Source of the DNA: Calonectria ilicicola
Lineage: Eukaryota > Ascomycota > Sordariomycetes > Hypocreales > Nectriaceae
Assembly: GCA_020809705.1 (NCBI GenBank)
Contig: CP085829.1
Coordinates: forward strand, 6,696,001-6,760,000
Reading direction: 5' to 3'
DNA: 64,000 nucleotides
Made by a program: the position numbers and the translations under genes. The notes under the pieces were generated by a model that saw only the letters and a list, made by a program, of their open reading frames with translations, ran no database searches and was not told the origin of the DNA. Position 1 is the first letter of the stretch. Each line of letters opens with the position of its first letter. Positions 56,454 to 64,000 of this stretch are shown here, in pieces.

Positions 56454-57104
56454 GTTGCAACTAATGCTCGTTTTTTTGCTAATGAATATTATTGGTAAGT
56501 ACTAAAAGATTGAAATTAGGTTATTAGGCGAAAATCCTTTGTTTTATAGTTTGTGTAGTGACAGCTCCGGACTTTGCGGGCGAAAAGCCTGAGAGAGCAC
56601 CATGTCTGCATATCTGATAACAGTGGATATTAAGTCGATTTAAAGTTTTGGCAAGCGCCAAGCTCCGCATTTTGCAATCGCTTCGCGGAGTTGCGGACAG
56701 CCTTACAGATGTAGTCTTTCCCTAACGGCGTTAGCGGTATTGAAATATGTCTTATGTCCGGATTTCAAATTGAATTGGAAAGGTTCCTTAAGCATACCTC
56801 CTAGCCGGTCATGCTATCACAGCTGTGATAAGAGAAATGAAGTTATGAAGAAATGCCTGTTCTATGACAATCTTGAGAACTTTCATGATCTATATCACCT
56901 TGCCAAGTTCCTGGCAGTTCTATACTTGCTGAGGTACTGAGGTTTTATTAAGCACAAAGATTAAAATTGAGTTTATGCACAACATAATATCTTTGCCATT
57001 TTAATTTAGTCGTTTTTGAAACCAAGGTCGGTAACTAAGAGGGCAACCTTTAAAATCGATTCTTGTCTAGATGGGCTACTGGAATGTAACAATTTGGGTC
57101 TTGT
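56454..57104. other. Intergenic region
   Basis: A 651-bp gap between the ABM and SnoaL-like genes. A 66-codon frame at 56740-56940 is not supported. The phrase GCGGAGTTGCGGA occurs here near 56695 and again near 57858 in the promoter region of the SDR at 58024; it may be a shared site or chance. Confidence 0.35.
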
Positions 57105-57540
57105 CTAAAAAAATACATCCCAATCTCCTCGAGGTACTCCCATAATGACCACTTTTCTCTTGCTTATTTTCCATGTCTCTGCCCCAGGAAGTCCAGTCTT
57201 AACTAATTCATCGTGGTATCTTCCTTCCACAAAAAACTTCTTGTAATCAATAAAATGAATGCACCTATTATAAGTCATTGCAGTTGCAGCATTATCATCC
57301 GTGAGTTCAATGATCTGAGTTGTCAATGAATGCTGTGATTGGAGATGTCCAACAGCCTTTCGGAGCATTTCAGTGCAGCTTTCGAGGCCTTCTGTCAACT
57401 TCAGTGGCTCTGGGTAGTCCATTATACATACAGTCCTTTGTGAAGCATTTCTCGAGTAGCGACCAGTCCTTGGTATCATATGCAACTGCACCAAGAGCAA
57501 TAGAGTTTCTAATAAGCTCATGATCGGATGTTTTAGAGAT
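57105..57540 (-). pseudogene. SnoaL-like (NTF2-fold) protein with a frameshift
   Basis: Polyketide-cyclase/dehydratase-like fold. The 5' part, in the frame reading HELIRNSIALGAVAYDTKDWSLLEKCFTKDC, and the 3' part, reading MDYPEPLKLTEGLESCTEML through ISKRKVVIMGVPRGDW to the stop at 57105, are both clearly SnoaL-like, but they lie in different frames. Skipping one base near 57425-57432 joins them. A GTATGT there could be a splice donor, but splicing to the next AG creates a stop. The frame opened by ATG at 57521 misses the real N terminus. An upstream exon was not found. It lies divergent to the SDR at 58024. Confidence 0.7.
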
Positions 57541-58023
57541 CAACTAGATGTCAGAAAATTCTTATAATTCCGAGTGGGTGACTTACTGTGACCTAAATCC
57601 TGCTGCAGCTTTTGTGTGATGAGGAGTAGTAATAAAGTGAGAAGATGACAAAGACAGAAAAAGAAACAAAATCTACCTAATATATATCTCATAGCCAATT
57701 GGAGGTATCGGGATTCAATTTCTTAAGTCCATTAGCGATTAGTAAAGCTCATCCTGGATTGAGAAATAAAAATTCCATGCCCATAGGATTCCGGGGTTAG
57801 ATGTGAGCCCAAATAGAGTTCAAAGGCAAGCGGTCACGTAATTCTAACATACAAAGCTGCGGAGTTGCGGAATTAGTAATCTACAAACGAATGAATGAAT
57901 ATCGACACAACCATGGTCACATTATAAATTGGCACTACGATCGACCTCATTGGGGACTCATTATTCTTGAACAGAGAACCACTTTTAATATCATTGATTA
58001 TATCGTCTACTTGTTTTGCCATC
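57541..58023. promoter_or_regulatory. Divergent promoter region of the SnoaL-like and SDR genes
   Basis: 483 bp between divergent genes. Contains the GCGGAGTTGCGGA string near 57858 that also occurs near 56695. A possible first exon of the SnoaL-like gene around 57580-57690 could not be joined in frame. Confidence 0.35.
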
Positions 58024-58834
<811 letters not shown>

Positions 58835-60760
58835 CACAGATTGCTTTACTTATTTTGACTAATTAATTTATTATCATTAACACATAAAGTGTGATTAAAT
58901 TCCAAGGAATAATTGGAAAGATCAATTAATGGACGGATTACGCATGCTTCATCGCCAGTATGGGTACACTTTGGATGTAGATGGAACGCAGTCTTTCTAT
59001 TGAAACCTTTCAAAAGTTTGAGACACGCTGATTTTGATGTGACAAGTACTGGCTAAACATGCTCACATTGTGTAAGAAAGAGTTTACAGTGCCGGGGACA
59101 ATCCACGATCCGTCCCCACTCCTCAGCCCCACGTCCTCGTCCTAGGTATTCTCTTCCGGCATCAGGCGTTCTGGGCACCCGATTTCCACTCAGCGAATGA
59201 CCTATGTCGCTTTGACATCCACCCTGGCAATCTAGAGCTTCGTCTGCCGCTGAGGCCCGAACTTAGTCTATAAGCGATCTATGGGAGAGTACCCTCCTTT
59301 TCTTCCATCATGGCCTGCTAATCTTTTGTTAGTTCTTGGCCCTTGTCCCTGTCGACATAGTTTAACACGCGGAGAAGTCCACAATACTAGGGCTGAAACG
59401 AAGTTGGATATGCGAACTAACTAAACGGCGATCCCCCACAAAGACAACGGTGCTATGGCTCCGTGGAGTCCAGCACGTCCCCATTTTCTCCCTAGCCTCC
59501 CCCGCAAGTTAAAGCCTCCCTTAATGAACTGTGCGCCACTTTACAAGCCACTTATTTTAAAAACCTTCGGGAAATCGATGAATGATACCGCGTCGATCTT
59601 ACCTATCTGCGGCATGAACCGAAACACTCGGTCACGTACCCCGACCCTAGCAAACTCTCGTAGTCATGTAGATATCTCAGTTATGGTGGGACGGTTTGGA
59701 TTCTAGAAGTCATGTTGGAGTCCATTCTTTAAGCCGCTGAAGAGAGTGGATGCTAGATATGTATACCTTGCCACCCTCCTTGCTTCTATGATTTCCCCTT
59801 TTGTTGTCGCCTCATCTTCGTATCAATCCCTCGGTTTTCCAAACATCTTCGCAACTTGATGAATGCGCTAAAGGCAGACGCCACCACGCGACTAGGGCCT
59901 CTTTGACCTAACGGAAATCAGGCCACTCTAACTCGCCCTAGTCTTATGATAGGCGGTGAGGATAACTAGGGCGAATTTCATGGAGGCTGATCATCCGACT
60001 AATACCGGCACTTGGCACACCAAGACAAGCGAAGGCAAGGGTTTTATTTACGGCTTCAGCAAGTTACTGCAGCCGCGTCTAAGAAACCTTAAATCCTAAG
60101 CGACATCATGCTCAATCGGAAGTTGCCGCATAAACGCATCGATCACTGTTCCTTGATTCCGTTGGGGAATTATCCAGAGGCATGAACTCCCAGTCATAAT
60201 GATCGCCAGCCCGCAGCGCGCCGCTGACGTTTTGGCCCTGAGTCTGAGCACATGCTATCAGGCAGCAAAATCAATCTGGTATCTTCCACAAGCCAACCGT
60301 CTATCTCGCGACCAGCATAGTTGGGCGATCATGCATTCCTCCAGAGCCTCGAACCTGTCATAGCAAGTGGGGCCCCAGATATCGGCCCATTTCCTTGTTA
60401 ACGACTTGTAGTACCTAATATGTTTCAAGTATGGAAGCAATTAGCTTTACAGTCAGCCATATAGCCTAGTTCTTACTGTTAAAAAAGTATGACTGAAACT
60501 ATGCTTTGTTAGCAGAACGGCTCTTCCCCATTTCCCTAGCTAGTCAGTCCTACGCTATTCATTCACCTTGATCACCAACCAAGCTAAGTGAGTTAACTTG
60601 CTGATCAGGGGGGTTCCCTGCCACGGTCTTAATACATAAGCAAGTTTGCTCTTCAACGGCTTACTCTATCTTCGTCCCAGGCAGCATCTCAGTCTCGACA
60701 GCCCAGAAAAGCGATCACAGCACCCTCTTTTCAATCCTCGCTCGACACTGCACAGACGGC
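58835..60760. other. 1.9-kb region, possibly old insertion
   Basis: Richer in G and C than its neighbours from about 59080 to 60700. One plus-strand stretch near 59515-59650 is open and protein-like (LQATYFKNLREIDERYRVDL) but flanked by stops, like the relic of a coding sequence. A second (60020-60090) is similar. No family was recognised and no terminal repeats were found. The last 200 bp hold the promoter and leader of the membrane-protein gene. Confidence 0.35.
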
Positions 60761-62154
60761 ATGGCTGGCTTCCTTATTCCTCCGTGGTACGAGAATGAAG
60801 TCCCGGGGTCGACTGAGATGAACATCGCAAGCATCATCTTCGGCTTCAGCTTGGGCTCAGCCATCTTCACCGCCTCCAAGGCCGCGGGACAGACCTATGC
60901 TGCATACAAGAGAGGGAGACTCTTCAGCGCGTATATTATCATGTGCTGGCTTGAATGGATTGGATGCAACTGCATGGGCATCGTCACCTACGTTTGGCTC
61001 AAAGGTATCGTCGAGCCAAGGTTAGTCTTCTCTTCCCAACGAACCGGGGGGGTTCAGAATAAATGGCACACCACACAGCGAAAACCACACTAAATGGACA
61101 AAATGAGGCGATCAGACAACGTAGAAATGAATCCAAGAGCTTCTAAGTATGTGTCCTAGGTTTTGGAGTGCCATTTTTTCTTGCCAACCCAACCCAGAGG
61201 GACAGGACTCCTTTATGGGATTTCATGCTGATCTGAGTTTCTGCTATTCAGCTTCTGGGTCTTTTTCTTCATCAGTAAGTCATTCGACAACAGGCCTCAT
61301 GTGCGATAAAACAATATCTAACATACTTCTTTTCCCCCCGCAGTCGTCTTCTGGAGTATGCAGATTCAGTTCATCTTGCAGATTATCATCAACCGGATAT
61401 CGCTCTTGTTGGCCAACAAGTTAATCATCAACAGAGTCAAATGGGGAGTTGCCCTCATAGTGAGCCTTATCAACCTAAGTGGCTTCTGTATCTGGGTACC
61501 GGCCCGGCTACAGATCTCTCATGTGTACGAGGAAATTAACATTGTCTGGGATCGTACCGAAAAGGGCATTTTCTTGATCGTCGATCTCGGTCTCAACCTC
61601 TACTTCATCTACCTTGTTCGCTCGAGACTGCTCGCTTACGGGTTGACAAAGTACACCCAACTCTTCCGTTTCAATGTTGCTATGGTTTTCGTCTCCGTGA
61701 CGCTAGACTGCGTCTTGATGGGGGCCACTTTTCTTCAGAGCCGTGTTGTGTAAGTAACCTTGCTCGGATCCTACCGGGATGGAGCTAACATTCAAGCAGC
61801 TACGTCCAATTCCATCAACTCACCTACCTCCTCAAGCTCTACATTGAAATGAACGTAGCCTCGCTCCTGGGACACATCGTTAAAAATTCAAGGGACAATG
61901 ACAGCGGAAGGGGGCAGGCGGGCCGATACGGACACAAGACTCACGATGAAATAACAAACATCAGGATGGCCACTCTGATCACGACCAACCGCACAGGGCA
62001 TGTCCGCCTTAATGACAATTCAACTGAAAGTGCCAATCAGGGGAACACTCAGTGGGATGGTATACATAAGAAGGTTGAGACCCAGATTGTTTTTTCTAAT
62101 GCTGAGGATCATGAACCTAGCGAAACTAGTTCTCAGACAAAGGTACTTAAATAG
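60761..62154 (+). CDS. Multi-pass fungal membrane protein, 347 aa
   Basis: Exons 60761-61020, 61252-61274, 61344-61749 and 61800-62154 join in frame (348 codons with stop). The second exon is only 23 nt and the first intron, at 231 nt, is long for this window. Hydrophobic helices are visible around IASIIFGFSLGSAIF, AYIIMCWLEWIGCNCMGIVTYVW, FWVFFFIIVFWSMQIQFILQIIINRI, VALIVSLINLSGFCIWV, GIFLIVDLGLNLYFIYLV and VAMVFVSVTLDCVLMGATF, so about seven segments, with a polar C-terminal tail of some 100 residues. The topology recalls uncharacterised fungal integral-membrane proteins. Function unknown; no classical receptor motif was seen. Confidence 0.75.
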
Positions 62155-62348
62155 TTTGTTAGTGAGCTTGGTTATTAGATGTTTTAGTAATGTTATCTAT
62201 TAGTGTCCGTGCGAACATGGAAGCTTTTAGAGGCAATTAGTTAGCTGGTTAGCTGTTAGCTACGATCGTTGTTAAGAGTAGCACTTACTGTTTACTTAAT
62301 TGTTTACTGTGACTTAAAGTAAGCCTTTGTAATGGTGTAATGGGTCGT

Positions 62349-62640
62349 GTTAGCATCGTGTTAGCAGGCAGGATCAGGCACGCCGGACCAAGCAACAAAG
62401 TAAGAGTGTTACGGGTGGTAATAGGTCAATCGGTCAAATAGATCAATTGAGGGTAACCAAGTTGTATTAGGAGCTGGGTTGTGTCCTAGATAGCAGCAAC
62501 CCTTAATAGTCTTATATACTAGATAAAACACTGTTCCTGACGCCTAATGGCATTCCTAATAGATCGGAATAGATTCACCTGGTCGGGACAGCCTCTCGGG
62601 CCATTCCCTGTTAGGACAGGCGGGTCCTGATCTATTGTGA
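62349..62640. mobile_element. Possible solo LTR fragment
   Basis: Starts at a TGTTAGCA duplicated 11 bp later, contains a TATATA-type box (TCTTATATACTAG near 62507) and further on a GC-rich segment ending near CTGTTAGGACAGG. This layout resembles a retrotransposon LTR. No partner LTR, target-site duplication or internal region was identified, so the call is tentative. Confidence 0.25.
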
Positions 62641-62860
62641 ATGGGTAGTTTCTGGGTACTGATTATATTGTTGTCCACTCCTTCAGTATTACTAGCACAT
62701 CCATATCTCGGGCAAGAAGCCTTGACTGAGGTGCAAGATCTTAGGGTTTAAGGGTTAGGTATATTTAACTATCTATAGCTAATAGTGCTTGGTTGCTTTT
62801 TAATAGGAAAGATATTTCTAGGTTTTTAGGTCTTATAGGGGAGTATTAAGGTAAGAGTTC

Positions 62861-63125
62861 TTAGATAGGAAAATGGGAAAATAGAAAGATAGAAAAATAG
62901 AAGGATAGAAAAATAGGAAAATAGGAAAATAGGAAAATAGAAAAATAGGAAAATAGGAAAATAGGAAAATAGGTATTAGAGGGTAGAGTAAAGAGTAAAA
63001 TAGAGAGTAAAATAGAGAGTAAAATAGAGAGTAAAAGAGAGAATAAAGAGAGGGTAAATAGGAGAGTAAAATAAAGAGTAAAATAGAGAGTAAAATAGAG
63101 AGCAAAATAGAGAGTGAAATAGAGG
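62861..63125. repeat. Purine-rich simple-sequence array
   Basis: Two abutting minisatellites on the plus strand: first units of AAAATAGG and variants (to about 62975), then 12-bp units of the type GAGAGTAAAATA (to about 63125). The plus strand is nearly all purine plus T. The array directly adjoins the stop codon of the LINE relic encoded on the minus strand. Confidence 0.85.
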
Positions 63126-64000
63126 TTAGTTTTGGTTGAAAAGGCTGGCCCTTAGCCCTTTAGGAATAAGAATCGGGTTTTTAGTAGGGCTAATAGCTAT
63201 AGAGCTAGCTGCCTGGGCTCTAAACTTACTAAGTGTAAGGCTAATAGAGATATCAAGCTGGCTAGCTGCTATTTTCCCTATTACTTCCTGAAGCTTTCTA
63301 TAGCTTTTAGCTGTTTCTAGCTCCATTAAGCCTCCAGCAGAGAAGATTAAGGGTTGGAAGAAGGGGTCTAAGGCTTTGTATTTCCTTAATTTATCCTTAG
63401 CTGCAGTAGCTAGGATTTCCTGGGCTTCCTTTTCTTGGCTATTAATAGCTACTATTTGTAGGTCATAGTAATAGCGGTTAGAGCCCTTAAGAATAGAGAA
63501 GTCTGCCTTTAGGTTAAGGCTATGGTTAATAAGAGGCTCTATTTCAACCTCTAGGGTAGGGTTACTTTCTAGGGCTTTCTTAAAGGCCTAATTGATCTGA
63601 TTATAGCGTTGGATCCACCTTTTAGTGGCTGCCTTGCAAATATCTTCATGATTTATATCTGCTGTTTCTCCACAGTGGTTATAGAGGCTTCTAGGGGTCT
63701 TAGAGGGCAATAGTAGCCTATTTCTAAGGCATTCAGTAACTTCTTGGTCTGCTAAAATATAGGTTTTTTAAGTAAGTAAGACCTAAAGCCACTTTCTGCT
63801 TAGATAGCTAGCGTTCTCTAGGCGGGTTTTCTTATAGCTGGGGGCTAGGGTTTTCTCTAGCTGTTCCACTTTATAAGAAGTATCTAATTCTAGGACTTCT
63901 TGGGCTGTAGGGGGTGGGGCTGTATAAGGCTAGGTTGAAAAGGGGTCCTCTAAGGAGCCTTTAGAAAAGAAAGGGATGATCTTTTCAATTGTTAGATATG
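63126..64000 (-). mobile_element. LINE-type retrotransposon, degenerate 3' end
   Basis: Translation of the minus strand gives the conserved C terminus of a fungal non-LTR retroelement: SLYNHCGETADINHEDICKAATKRWI (His/Cys motif), then LKADFSI, YYYDLQIVAIN, KYKALDPFFQPLIFSAGGLMELETA and SKFRAQAASSI, ending at 63126. The frame is interrupted by stops at 63783-63785, 63768-63770 and 63588-63590, so this copy is dead. Leu and stop codons are strongly TA-rich, as expected after repeat-induced point mutation (inference). The element continues past the right edge, where the reverse transcriptase would lie. Confidence 0.8.

Noticed and set aside
62833..63105. 90-codon Leu/Ser/Tyr-rich frame on the minus strand
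   Set aside because: It is the translation of a simple-sequence array.

Overview
The window is nuclear DNA of a filamentous ascomycete (Pezizomycotina, perhaps a leotiomycete). The genes carry many short GT-AG introns (about 37-80 nt) with CTAAC/CTGAC branch sites. There are three Zn2Cys6 regulators, fungal P450, MFS and ABC families, and a decayed fungal-type LINE at the right edge. I rebuilt the spliced models by hand. Intact reading frames came out for the acyl-CoA dehydrogenase (425 aa), the SDR at 3722 (304 aa), the first regulator (719 aa), the aldolase (284 aa), the second regulator (717 aa), the ABC transporter (1295 aa), the PLP decarboxylase (997 aa) and the membrane protein at 60761 (347 aa).

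Region 1-19.6 kb looks like a metabolic gene cluster: SDR (partial), acyl-CoA dehydrogenase, SDR, Zn2Cys6 regulator, 4-coumarate:CoA-ligase-like enzyme ending in the peroxisomal signal AKL, cytochrome P450, class II aldolase/adducin and a sugar-type MFS transporter. The logic reads as: activate an acid as CoA thioester, desaturate it, oxidise or reduce it, hydroxylate it, cleave it. No PKS, NRPS or terpene synthase is present, so a catabolic or side-chain-processing role is at least as likely as biosynthesis. Perfect palindromes TTCCGCGGAA lie in the divergent dehydrogenase/SDR promoter (three copies) and upstream of the ligase (one perfect, one imperfect copy), suggesting one regulon controlled by the regulator between them. 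The ligase and the P450 each show one place where the frame does not join cleanly.

Region 21.8-37 kb holds a secreted fungal protein of unknown function, a secretory lipase, two more Zn2Cys6 regulators, and a full-size ABC-B multidrug transporter divergent from the second of these.

Region 37-53 kb is gene-poor and accessory-looking: a coiled-coil protein with tandem 15-residue repeats, a secreted amidohydrolase/lactonase-like protein, a bacterial-type cold-shock gene broken by a stop codon, an alpha/beta hydrolase and a large group II PLP decarboxylase. Region 53-59 kb has a kinase-like protein and a small set of tailoring-type genes (ABM monooxygenase, SnoaL-like, SDR), two of them broken. 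Region 59-64 kb has a multi-pass membrane protein, a possible solo LTR, a purine-rich simple-repeat tract and a LINE 3' end with several in-frame stops. The concentration of freshly broken genes (cold-shock, SnoaL-like, SDR, perhaps ligase and P450) is the main unusual theme.
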